Shown: in pieces, positions 36,159 through 46,771 of the stretch | Numbering within the stretch: position 1 is the first letter of the stretch | Layout of the letters: every line of letters begins with the position of its first letter | Origin: Gossypium raimondii | Lineage: Eukaryota; Streptophyta; Magnoliopsida; Malvales; Malvaceae | Assembly: GCF_025698545.1 (NCBI RefSeq) | Contig: NC_068571.1 | Coordinates: 30,723,733 to 30,787,732, forward strand | Length of the DNA stretch: 64,000 nt | Reading direction: 5' to 3' | Translations under genes and position numbers: made by a program | Notes under the pieces: model-generated | What the model saw: only the letters and a program-made list of their open reading frames with translations | Told to the model about the DNA's origin: nothing | Databases searched by the model: none

Positions 36159-36720
36159 ATTGTAAATGCTATTGTAAAATTTTTAGTATTTATATTTGGT
36201 GTATAAATATTATCCCTTTTTAAAACTTTAATCCAAATATATGTAATATTTTAATTTGTTAGGTTTATGTTTTCTATGTTATGTTAATATCTAATATGAG
36301 TTATATATTCAAATACATTTTAAAATAAAATAATACAAATTTGTTAAAAGCAATAATTTTAAAATAATACAATTGTGTCAATATCTAATTACAAATATTT
36401 AATTATTATATTTAAATATTTAAATATAGTTTATATATTCTAATTAAATTTAATAAATAATTAATATTAATTACTTAGAAATATTTAAAATTAATAATAT
36501 ATATTAAAATATTAACGATAAGTTATAATAAATTATTTTTATATTTTGCTAAAATATCATAATATTAACTAATTTGAACATTATTTAAATACATATTTGT
36601 TAATTTATAATATCATGTCTAAAATGGACATTTTATTTCTCAAAAGTACTTTTTGACAGCAATACCAAACACTCAAAATTTTCAAAAACACTTTTCAAAA
36701 GAATGAAGAACTGGCCCTTA

Positions 36721-36976
36721 GATTCTGAGCTGGCTGAATGTGATAATATTATTTTTTTAAATTTTATTATCGTGTATTTTGTAGTATACTTATCATTAAC
36801 ATCGTAAAATACTAGTAAAATATTTCTTTTTAATTGTTAGTTACATTGTATTGCAATTAAATCTAGTCAAGTCAGTGAAATGCTTAAATATAATATCTTG
36901 TAAAAATTAAATTTGTAGTTAAATCAACTAATTTGGTTAAATAATTATAAAAAAATATATAAAAAAATCATAAATG
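36721..36976. other. Short AT-rich spacer between two transposons
   Basis: Only about 256 bp separate the Harbinger TSD from the copia TSD. No gene or motif recognised. Confidence 0.6.
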
Positions 36977-36981
36977 GTTGA

Positions 36982-37185
36982 TGCTAAAAGTGTTGGAGAT
37001 GACTAGTAATTGATGAACTACAAAGCTAGACTAGTATTGAATCTGAATGAAAATATATTGCAACACACTTAAATTACAATAGCAAAGTGTTTTTATAGAT
37101 TGTGTTCAACTAACTGCTAACTGCTAACTAATCTAACTACTACTAAAAACTTTCTTTTATTAGCCAACTACCAGTATCTTTAACA
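36982..37185 (-). repeat. 3' LTR of the copia element
   Basis: 204 bp. On the + strand it runs TGCTAAAAGTG...TCTTTAACA and matches 46050-46254 along its length with scattered changes. It lies next to the purine tract at 37186. Confidence 0.92.
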
Positions 37186-37209
37186 CTCTCCCTCAAGTTG
37201 GAGGGTGAT

Positions 37210-38040
37210 AAGATCTTTGACCCCCAACTTGGACAACAAATACTCATGCTAATGCACCCCCAGGGCTTTTGTCATCAAGTCTACTATTTGCTCACTGGAT
37301 ATGTGTCGTGTTTTAACCAACCCCTTTTTTATTTTCTCCCAAACAAAATGACAATAAATTTCTATGTGCTTAATTCATTCATGGAATACTGGATTGGTTG
37401 CAATTTGAAGGGTTGCTTGATTATCACAAAACAATATTGTTGGTTTCAGTTTGTCGAGACTAACTTCTCCCAACAGACCACTTAACCAGATTATCTCTGT
37501 AACTGTCAAGGCTATGTTTTGATATTCTACTTCCGCAGATGATTGAGAGACTGTGTTTTGTTTTGTTTTTTACTTCCACAAAATGAGTGAATCTCCAAGT
37601 TTGATGCAGTATCCTGTAATCGACTTCCTAGTCATTGGGCATGTTCCCCAATTTGAGTCACAATAAGCAACAATCTGAAGCTTGGTTGAAGCTGCCAACC
37701 AAACACCTTGTCCAGGGTCCTTTTTAATATATCTAACAATCTTGATCGCAGCATCAAAGTGTGATTTTTTCGGCTTGTGCATGAATTGACTCAAGTGTTG
37801 CACTGTATATGATATAACTGACCACGTATTTGTCAAGTAAAGCAACCGCTCCATAAGTCGTTGATATTTTGACACACCCAAGTACAACTCATCATCATTA
37901 CACCCACGTGATATGAACTCATCATATTCTACAAAAGTAAGCCTCTGATTTTTCTCCAATAGCATACTCGCTGGCCTTGCATCCTCTAGAACAATGTCTT
38001 GAAGTAATTCCAACACATATTTTTCTTTGATTTAGCACAA
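37210..38040 (-). pseudogene. pol: copia RNase H domain, mostly readable
   Basis: RNase H part of the copia polyprotein, which degrades RNA in the RNA/DNA hybrid. An open stretch (38016-37570) shows KYQRLMERLLYLTNT, YCDSNWGTCPMTRKS and ITGYCIKLGDSLILWK. Downstream in the same direction come SSAEVEYQ, FCDNQATLQIA and an altered HIE segment, with stops. The domain order and motifs match Ty1/copia RNase H. Ends near the purine tract. Confidence 0.85.
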
Positions 38041-40041
38041 ACCCTTCGCTTGAACACATGACCTCAATCCCCAAAAAATATTTCAACTCACCTAAGTCTT
38101 TCATTTTGAAATTTTGATGAATAACCTTTTTTAACTCTGTTATCATCTCTAAGTTATTACCCGTAATCAACAAATCATCCATGTAGACTAGTAAGACAAC
38201 AATCTGACCATCATGTCTTTTGGTAAACAAGGAGTAATCATACCGACTTTGCTCATAACCTACTTGAAGAAGAGCCTCGGTAAGTTTCAAGTTCCATTGG
38301 CAAGAAGCATGTTTTAACCTATAAAGAGATTTGAGTAAACAACACACCCGGTTCTCCCCCTTTTTACAAAACCCATCTGGAAGGTCCATGTAGACTTTTT
38401 CATACAAGTCACCCTATAGAAAAGTGTTATAAACATCCATCTAGAAGAGTGGCCAATCAAGCATAACAACCACACTGATGACAGTCCGTAATATGAAGTA
38501 GAGGAAACAGAAGAATGATTGAATTCAAGTTGTTCGACTCAAGAAGAAAAGATTTATATGTGACTTGAAAGGAAGAAACCAAATAAATTTAGAAAATAAC
38601 AAAGGAAATAAGAAGAATAAGAAAAATAAAAAAAAACTAAAAGGATAAATATTCAAAATAATAACTAAATAGCAAAAAAAAAATAGATTAAATCAAAGTG
38701 GAAGGTGAAACGATAAACTGATGGATATGATGGATAAAAGGATAAATATCCAATTGAACTTTTTAAGATATAAATCCCAACAAACTCAACTAATGGCTTT
38801 AATCAACACTCCAAGAAATAATCCTTGGCAAATTGAAGGGTGAAGAATGAATTCCTACAACTCTTTGAAGAAAATTGAGAAGAAAACTACTTCTAAAAAA
38901 TCGCAAGAAAGAAATTTTGCACAAGAAACAAACTCGCAGAGTTGAAAACTTTATTAATGAAAAAAATTGTTTGATTTGTGTACAATGCAAATGCCTATAT
39001 ATAGGCTAGCTAAATAAATCTAAATAAAACTCTTAAGTATACTAGAACTCTAATTAATCTTAACAAGAAGTAGTTTTAAACTAAACCTTCTTGTTGACAT
39101 AAAACTCCTAAATAACTTAAACTACTTAATAATTATTAAAAATTCAGAATAATAAAATAATAAGAGCTAATAAATACAATACTAGGCTCATATATAATAA
39201 AAATTAAGCTTCAAACCCAAACCCAATATGATTTAAAATTGAGTTAAAAGCACAAAACTCGTAATTCCAGTCATAATCCCATCCAAAAATTCTACTCAAG
39301 CAATCTTCACTAAAACGATTATAACTTGAGCCCCCGAACTCCAAATCGAGTGATTTAAAGTACATTTCAAAGCTAAGAGATAAATATTCGAACGCCATGA
39401 AGACATCTCAACCCAGAAATACCAAGATCCCATCTAAAAAGTCATTGCAAGTTTACTGATTTCCCAAGCTTGAAAATTGGCAGCTTTGGTGAATGAAATT
39501 TAATAAATTTCACCCAATCCGTGCACGTATCAGTTTGAACTGTAACTTTCTTTGCAACCGGGGAAAATGTCTCCTGAAAATCCACCCCAGCTTGTTGTTT
39601 GTACCCCTTGCCCACTACTCTGGCCTTAAAACATTCAACAAACCCATCCAAGTTATATTTGATTTTATAAACCCATTTGCAACTAATGGGAACCTTATCA
39701 CGGGGCAACATAACCACCTCCCACGTGCCATTATCCTCCAACATATGCATTTCCAATTGCATGGCTTCAACCCACTTAGTATCCAACCAAGCCTCCTCAT
39801 AGGTTTGAGGTTTAGAAAGAGCAAAAATGCTAGCAGCAAAATCTTGAGAATGTAAAGGTAAATGGGAAATAGGATAAAGATTCATATCAAGTGGCACAAG
39901 TGAAGCGGAAGGTTGATGGGAACATACATAATCACGAAGCCAAGCTGGTTGTTTAGTGGCCCGAGAGGTTCGACAAACAGGGAAAACATCACGAGTGGTA
40001 GGAATAACATCGCAAAAAAGGTGATGTGGTGGATGGGGCAA
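38041..40041 (-). pseudogene. pol: copia reverse transcriptase, split by a solo LTR
   Basis: The RVT_2-type reverse transcriptase is read from 40041 down. Before the break are CKWVYKIKYNLDGFVE, KARVVGKGYKQQ and FSPVAKKVTV (to about 39538). The sequence resumes at 38488 with the equivalent of TVISVVVMLDW, then LYEKVYMDLPDGF, LKSLYRLKHASCQWN and the catalytic LLVYMDDLLITGN (about 38200-38160), with an intact DD pair. A stop at the expected FLYGD region (about 38415) and the loss of frame near 38020 disrupt it. The integrase C-terminus and linker precede it (about 40041-39780). Confidence 0.9.
38484..39537 (-). mobile_element. Solo LTR, 1044 bp, inside the copia RT
   Basis: The insert is 38489-39532. 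On the - strand it begins TGATACGTG and ends CATATTA, an apparent decay of TATCA. The flanks are GTCCG (38484-38488) and GTTTG (39533-39537) on the + strand, a 5-bp duplication with two C-to-T changes. Joining the RT across one copy restores the conserved frame, supporting these borders. A TATA-like CCTATATATAGG (about 38993-39004) lies mid-LTR on the - strand. No coding region, so I call it a solo LTR rather than a full element. Confidence 0.75.
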
Positions 40042-40099
40042 GGGTGAGTGATCAAGGTCAAGAAAATCGGTGTTATCATGAATGAGAAAGAAGGGGGAA

Positions 40100-41035
40100 G
40101 AGGTTGCAAGAAATATAAAAGGAAAAATTGTCTCATGAAAAACAACATCTCAATTAACAAAGAATGTTTTGGACACCCTAATAGCCCATAAAAACAGTAG
40201 GAATAACCTTAGGCAAGAACTTATCAGTGTAATGTGGTTTATTAGCATAGCATAAACACTCAAAAATGCGAAGGATAGATAAATAAGGGGATTTGTTATA
40301 CAGAAGTTCAAACAGACTTTTCCACTATAACAAGGAAGTAGGTAAACGATTAACAAAAAAACACAAGGTTAACATACACTTTCCCAGAATTTGCTTGGGA
40401 CATGGGACTGGAATTTCAAAGACCGAGCAACTTCAAATAAGTGATGATGTTTACATTTAGCTACCCCATTTTGTTGAGGGGTATGAGTACATGAATTTTG
40501 ATGAATGATGCCTAACGAATCAAAGTAAGTATTACATTCTGTACTAAAAAACTTATACCTATTGTCACCGTGTATACTTTTGACATTAGTGGAAAATTGA
40601 GTGTTAACCATAATAAAAAACTGTTTAAGAGAAAAAATAGCATCACTTTTTAACCGTAATAGGTACAACGAAGTCATTTGGGAATAATCGTATACAATAG
40701 TTAAGAAAAAATGATGCCCATTATGTGTCAAGACCTTATAGGAACCCCATAGATCAATATGTATAAGTAAAAAAAATAAAAGTTTCACGTGTGGAACTCA
40801 AGGGAAATGGCAGCCTGGTTTTCTTTGCAAGAGGACATACAATACACTGATGAATAGAGTCATTATTAGACCAAGTACAAGGAATATTCATCTTCTTTAA
40901 CCTTGATAAAGGAGCATGGCCGAGTCGCGCATGCTAAATAAAAGAACGATTGAGAGTTGTATGAAAAGAAGTAGCTGTTAGCGAAGGTACGAAAGGTGAA
41001 GATGATTGAGCTGGGGAAGAATGGAGAATATAAAG
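40100..41035 (-). pseudogene. pol: copia integrase with altered catalytic Glu
   Basis: A GAG-pre-integrase segment with HARLGHAPLSRL and a Cys pair (about 40930-40830) is followed by the integrase core: HIDLWG (first Asp, about 40760), IHGDNRYKF (second Asp, about 40570), and HTPQQNGVAKCKH (about 40470-40430), where copia enzymes normally have Glu. Here the catalytic Glu is Lys, a change explained by G-to-A. The frame is open 40788-40369, then decays. Upstream the coding region is cut by the solo LTR at 41036-44511. Confidence 0.88.
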
Positions 41036-44000
41036 TGTGACACCCCAAACTTGACCAGGACGGATCGACCCAAATTTGAAGTGTTGCATTAGCCACCTAA
41101 GTGACTCTCTGGCTAACCACCACCCAAGACACATCCCAACCTTATAACACCTCAATCGTATCTGAATGTTAGTTATCTATTATCGTGGAAGGTAATTATG
41201 AGCCAACTTTAAACTTTTCTTAGGTAATTTAACCTAAGGGCATTTTTGTCATTTTATCACCTATGGTAAAACTAACCCAATTTTAGATCTAAATGTTTAC
41301 CGACCTTCTTTTAGTCAAAATTATACAAGCCTAAAAATTTCAGCTTAAATTGAGTTCGTTTGCTATGCCTAATTCAAGTTTTACTATTAGGGACTAAATT
41401 GTAACAAATACAAGCTATCAGGATCTATTCTGAGTTACAAATTATGTGTGTTTTTATTGAATTTTACCCATTACGAGACCAATCCTAAATTATTACTAAG
41501 TTTCCTTATCATCTAGGGATCTACTTAGACTAATAAAATTTTAGGACTAAATCATAACTTAAACAAATTAAAATACCAATTTAAAAATACAAAAATTCAA
41601 CCCCAAAAAACCCACACGGCCGTGTCGCCCAGACTGTATGTCATTAAATGCCTGTGTTCATGTCATGAAAAGCTTTTTGACAGATTGCACATGCCTGTGT
41701 GGAAATCCCACACGCTCGTGTGTGATAGCTCTAGTTTCCACACGCCCGTGTCACTTACCCACATGCCCGTGTGCAACCCCTCACACGCCCGTATGGACAG
41801 GCACACACCTGTATGAAAACCACTACACCTATTTTTGTAAAAAACTTGATTTAAAACTCGATTTTGCATTTTTAAATGGCCAATTTAACCCGATTTAACT
41901 AACATACATATACACACAACTTCAATTGAATTTATTGACATCAATTAAGCCTCAAATAATTAGAATTAGGCAGTTATTTTCATGCACATCAAACATCAAA
42001 TAAATCAAACAAGTGGCGTACCTTAGTCGCTAGTAAACCACTCCATGGAAGTTTCAATTAAACAATCGTTAGTATAAATTTCATGCTTCACACACTGTGT
42101 TATCAATCACCGTGTTATCAAGCAACAATACACTGTAAATCATTCAATAATTAATCTCAAACATGCCTCAAAATTATTATAAAACCATCTAAAATAAATG
42201 TCCAATGTCCAAAGTCCAATTACAACCGAAATTAACTAATTCTCTAGAATTCCACAATGCCCGACTACAGTCTCTAAAATGACTAATAAAGTCTCTACCA
42301 AGCTTAGATCTCTTGGAACTCTCTTGCTCGACTCCTCAGCTCCTCAATCCTGATGATTATCTGCACGAATGTGAGGGTGTAAGCTTTAAAAAGCTCAGTG
42401 AATGTTAATAAAAATAAGTAAAGTAACATCCAATTGTCAGCCAAAAATAATTAATCATGTCAATTTAATTTCCAGAAGCATTTCCAGTACTAAAAATCAA
42501 TTATTTGTGGCTTACAATTACCAAAGGATATAGCAATAATCACACAAAAATATATTGGCATACATTTCTCATGGCTTAATCGGGTGATCATACATCGGAT
42601 AAACGAATCTTCGAACTCACACAAATATCAAATACAGTCCATCGAGTTAAGCGGGTAAAAGCACACGCTCCCTTATAGCGCCTCAAATAATCCATTGAGT
42701 GGAGACTTATGCTCAACACTCCCTTATTTACTCCAAACAAATCAGTCCACCTAGAGCCATATGCTCACAATGTCACAAATAAAGGTAAGTACCCACTAAT
42801 CTTATGGCATGCCAACTATATCTAATGGATCCACCATGCATGTTGCCAATATATTCAATCAAACATAGCATATAAATCAATCATTAGTGTGCTCAATTTA
42901 ATGTGACAAGATGCTTATGTGTAACATGTAACATAGCATTTAATATCCAATTAAATCAATCAATTCATTTGCCAATTTCTAACAATCAATTGCCAATTGT
43001 AACTTCAACATGACATGATAAAAAATTTCAGTACAAATGCTTTAAATTATCCATAAGATTAATCTAATTAAATAGTACAACACCACCCAAAAGCTTACTT
43101 ACCATTTTTTTTCCAACATAAATTCAATTTTTGCACATATAATACCAATCTTGCAAAATTAGCCATTCAACCATAATTAATTAATGAATTTATTAATTAA
43201 GCTACTAATTAAACATAATTGAGGGTAAATTTACCAAATTGCCCCTAGAAATACTCACCACACAATTTTATTCTATCACAACAAGTGATCAACTAGGCAA
43301 TTTCTAACTTTAATTTCGGTTATCTCGGTCCTCTTCAAGATTTGAAGCTTCAACAGAGGTAAAGTAGACATTACCACCTTTCCAAAGCTATATTAAACAC
43401 AATTTTTAATTAACTATGCTAATCGAAATTCACTCACAAAGATACCTTACCGAATTTGTAACATCAAGTCAAAAACTCAATTCCTCACAAAATCGATCTC
43501 TCCAGCCCTCCTAATCACTTCCAAAAATCAATACTAAACCACATATACATAAACTAAGCATAAATTCCACATTTAAATCAATTTCACAAAAATTCAACAA
43601 ATTAATTCAACAAGATGATGAAATTCAGATTTCTTCAAATTACCTCACAAATCATGTTTAATCTTGATAAATAAGACCAAAAACCTTCTAATAGATCCAT
43701 CTTGAGTTGGAACATCCATTGATTTGTGGATTTCCTCTCAAAATTGAAAATCCACCATTAAAGTACCTTAAGCTTTTGAAGAAGATAACATTGATAAAAA
43801 AAATCCTTTAATTGACTCTCAAATCATGTAAAAATGTTTCTAATCTTCATAAAAACAAGTTTAGGAATAATAATTACCTTTGATTGAAAATATTTACATC
43901 AGAGAATAATTTCGGGTGAATTGAGAGAGTATTTTGAGAAGAAAATTAGTTGGATCTATTCTCTGATGATAGATCTTTAAAACTATGCAAAGAAAATGAA

Positions 44001-44516
44001 TTTTATAGCTCTCCAATATGATGTAAATGATTTGTAAAGTAGGCTAGATGCATTGTGTTTAAAATTGAAACAACCCACCAGAATTTAAAAATTGGGGAAT
44101 TTGCCTAATGGCCACTCCCACATTTCCCTTGTTTTACCAATTAATCCTTTCCCTCCAAAATTCTAAATTTTAAGCTTTATTTGCCAAATAAATACTCTAA
44201 ATTTTCCCTTGTTTTACAATTAAGCCCAATTTAATTAATATTTAAATTTAACTCTAATTAACCCCGATAAAAATTATTTTAAATTCTCTTTCGACCCAAA
44301 TTAATTATTTTCATTTATAATTATCTAATTAATTTAAAATTAATTTTGCAAAAGTATTTTTATTTTTCCAAATTATTGTTTAATTGATTTTAGACGAAAT
44401 TAACCACTTAAATTAAATTAAAAATTACTAGAAACCCCATAATTTCCTAGTTTTACACTAAGAACTCAAAAAAAATACCTGAAACTACTATACTGATTTA
44501 GGGATATTACATAAAG
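41031..44516 (-). mobile_element. Solo LTR of a gypsy (Tekay/Del-like) element, 3476 bp, in the copia
   Basis: The LTR 41036-44511 reads TGTGACACCCC...GGGATATTACA on the + strand and carries perfect TAAAG duplications (41031-41035 and 44512-44516). Orientation is inferred as - because the terminus GGGGTGTCACA resembles known LTR 3' ends in this group. It is entirely non-coding. At 41612-41825 it holds a cluster of CACACGCCCGTGT-type imperfect palindromes. A second region (about 42590-42790) has CGAACTCAC and GCTCCCTTA motifs of the same LTR type. Lineage assignment is inference. Confidence 0.88.
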
Positions 44517-44564
44517 GTTGCAATGCTCCCTATCAATCCCCTTCATCATGCCACTTGAGAGGTC

Positions 44565-44924
44565 CTAGAGAATACAAAAGTGTGGGTAAAATGTAACAAC
44601 ATAATGCAAGTCTTTGGTGAGTTTTGAAACAGAAACGAGATTACATTGAAAATAAGGTATATATAACACATATTGAAGAGTTACACCGGGATAAAAGGTA
44701 TACGATCTTGTATGTGTTATGGGTGTGGAGGAGCCATTCGGTAAATGGACACACAGTGAATTAGAAGCACATGCAACAGGAAATTCAAGGTGTTGGAAGC
44801 TAGAAAGCATGTGATTAGTAGTACTAGTATCTAAAATCCATTCACAAGATGTACTCATACCTGCTAAATTTGCCCCAGTTGCCATATTTGCAATCGTTGA
44901 GACCAAGGATTCTTTGTTCAACAA
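44565..44924 (-). pseudogene. pol: copia protease region with altered active site
   Basis: Aspartic protease part of the copia polyprotein. Open over 119 codons, with CEWILDTSTTNHM where the usual motif is D-S/T-G-A-T/S; the active-site Gly is replaced by Ser. The downstream LHYVVTFYPHFCIL and LVSVSKLTKDL are typical. The change makes activity unlikely. Confidence 0.85.
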
Positions 44925-44929
44925 GCTTA

Positions 44930-45907
44930 ATATTTACTGATATTATTCCTGTGTGAACCTAGGAGCTTGAACCACATTAGGAGAACTTTGAATGTTGTTG
45001 GGCACACTGCTATCAGCCACTATCCCCTCATCTACTACTACGTTTTTAGCACTAGTCCTAGACATAGAACATTTTTTAATGAATTTGAAATCGAGGAGAT
45101 ATCCAATTAGTCTATAACAACTTTCTCTCTTATGGCCCTTAACTTTACAATGATCGCATACACCATTAAATCGCTTTTTATGTGGATTGACATTTGCTGA
45201 ATATGAAGAGGTAGGGTCAACAACAATTGGACTTGATACATTCTACCTCTGTGAGTTTTCTTGCACAAGCATGGAATATGCTTGATTGATCATAGGCAAG
45301 GGGTTCATTACAAAAATTTGACTCTGAACAGCACCATAAGTTTCATTTAAACCCATAAAAAATTGAAACAAATGCTTCTGCACAATATAATCAACAACCT
45401 ATTTAGTCTGCACACAACCACAAAAAGAAATATGAACTAAAGAATCATACTCATCCCACAACAACTTGAGCTTGGTGAAATAGGTTGAAATCGAAGCAGT
45501 TCATTGAAGATGAAAAGAAATTTCTCGATGCAAAAAGTAAACTCTTGAACCATCAATCTTGTTGAATTGCTCACTAAGATCCTGCCAAACCACTATTGCA
45601 TTTAAAGTAAAAACTATACCTACAGAGAGCTATTTACTAACCGTGTTCAAAATCCAAGATAACACGATAACGTTGCATTGTTCTCACTGTGAATACAAAT
45701 CTTCTACAGCAAATCTTTAGAACAAATACCGTCAATGAAACCCAATTTATTTTTGGCAATCAACGCAATTCGCATCACACAACTCTAGATATTATAGTTT
45801 TCAAATCCAACAAGCTAATGAGAAACTAACAAAGTGCTAGGTGTATCGGATGGATGTAGATTGAGATAATGGTTATAATCAATGGGACCTTTAAAACGAT
45901 TTGTCAT
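44930..45907 (-). pseudogene. gag: copia gag with CCHC zinc knuckle, decayed
   Basis: Read from the ATG at 45907: an N-terminal MTNRFKGPIDYNHYLNL-type start, a UBN2-like gag body with stops, IAVWQDLSEQFNKIDG (about 45600) and a C-terminal zinc knuckle CDHCKVKGHKRESC (about 45160-45120) of the CX2CX4HX4C type, which binds RNA. Several in-frame stops. It sits directly upstream of the protease region on the same strand. Confidence 0.85.
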
Positions 45908-46049
45908 TACAACAAAGACTAAAAAAACAGAGACAAAATGATAAAGAAAACACAAGAAACAGATGCCAAAAAAACTCAAAGAAAAATAAAGGAAAAATAC
46001 TCAACTCGCCGTCGCCAGAATAAGACAATCGACGCTGGCTCTGATACGA

Positions 46050-46254
46050 TGTTGAAAGTGCCGGAGATAACCAACAATTAATGAACTACAAAGCTAGACT
46101 AGTATTGAATCTGAATGAAAATATATTGCAACACACTTAAATTACAATATCAATGTGTTTTTATAGCCTATGTTCAACTAGCTACTAACTAATAAGTAAT
46201 CTAACTACTACTAACAGCTTTCTGTTATTCAACCAACTACTAGTATCTTTAACA
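46050..46254 (-). repeat. 5' LTR of the copia element
   Basis: 205 bp. On the + strand it runs TGTTGAAAGTGCC...TCTTTAACA. It is co-linear with 36982-37185 and adjoins the primer site at 46038-46049. Confidence 0.92.
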
Positions 46255-46259
46255 GTTGA

Positions 46260-46771
46260 ATCATTAGTTTTCTGTTTTGATTCTTGATTTTTATCGGTTC
46301 TACAACGATTAGTTTATTTTTGGTTATTTATCACCAATTGGACTACCTGTTTTCAATTCAATTGGTTGGTTTAGTTATATTATGACAAAACTGTCTAAAT
46401 GAAAAGCAAGCGCTCTCAATGTTATTTTCTATCTATAAGACTCGAATTGAAATTCAAGAGCTTTTTACATCAATAATTCAAAAGGAATTACAAAAATGAG
46501 GTGTAAAACAAATTATTTACGAGAATAGGTCGTTTTGAACAGTAGAAAACGATGTTGCCATGTTGTTAGATGACACCACCCTAAAAAGTACACCCATCAT
46601 GAGTCTATGATTTCAACTGATTTTTTTAAACTACTGTCGCCACCCTAATTAGCAACACCAAAAATTTTAATTTCTTAATATATTTCCCAATTTCCCTGGC
46701 CGTATATTGTGGTGGAAAATACTAGTGTCATCGAATGGGTGGTGACACCACTTTTTGACCCTGACCCTCCT
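46260..46771. other. Spacer between the copia element and the next LTR
   Basis: About 510 bp with no gene. Repeated GGTGACACCA/GACACCACC motifs near 46580-46755 continue beyond the LTR at 52985-53030, showing that one older repeat was split by the LTR insertion. Confidence 0.5.

Larger units (their letters stand above)
28289..36720 (+). mobile_element. PIF/Harbinger transposon with two genes, interrupted by a solo LTR
   Basis: The right end is clear: ...GGCCC followed by TTA (36718-36720). Reverse-complemented, it reads GGGCCAGTTCTTCATTC. The left end reads TTA (28289-28291) then GGCTTCATTC, consistent with the same terminus after a small internal loss, so the element is 28292-36717. Without the 2.75-kb solo LTR it is about 5.7 kb, normal for autonomous plant PIF/Harbinger elements. 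It carries both expected genes on the + strand: a SANT/Myb-like ORF1 and a DDE transposase ORF2. Both are broken, so it is not autonomous now. The 28292-30578 part is non-coding, with repeated GGTTCTTTGTTCC motifs near 28490-28610. Confidence 0.8.
36977..46259 (-). mobile_element. Ty1/copia LTR retrotransposon carrying two nested solo LTRs
   Basis: The element is 36982-46254 on the - strand, flanked by a perfect GTTGA duplication (36977-36981 and 46255-46259). The short LTRs (about 205 bp) are followed on the - strand by a primer site TCGTATCAGAGC (46038-46049, one change from the usual initiator-Met site) and preceded at the other end by a purine tract GAGGGAGAG (about 37186-37194). The order gag, protease, integrase, RT, RNase H is the copia order. 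Two solo LTRs are inserted (38489-39532 and 41036-44511). Removing them with their duplications leaves about 4.74 kb, a typical copia length. All ORFs contain stops or altered catalytic residues. Confidence 0.95.

Noticed and set aside
37198-37485. 95-aa + strand ORF next to the copia LTR
   Set aside because: It is antisense to the RNase H C-terminal region of the - strand copia element.
41612-41825. CRISPR-like repeat array
   Set aside because: The repeats are short imperfect palindromes at irregular spacing in a plant LTR, with no constant repeat and spacer structure.
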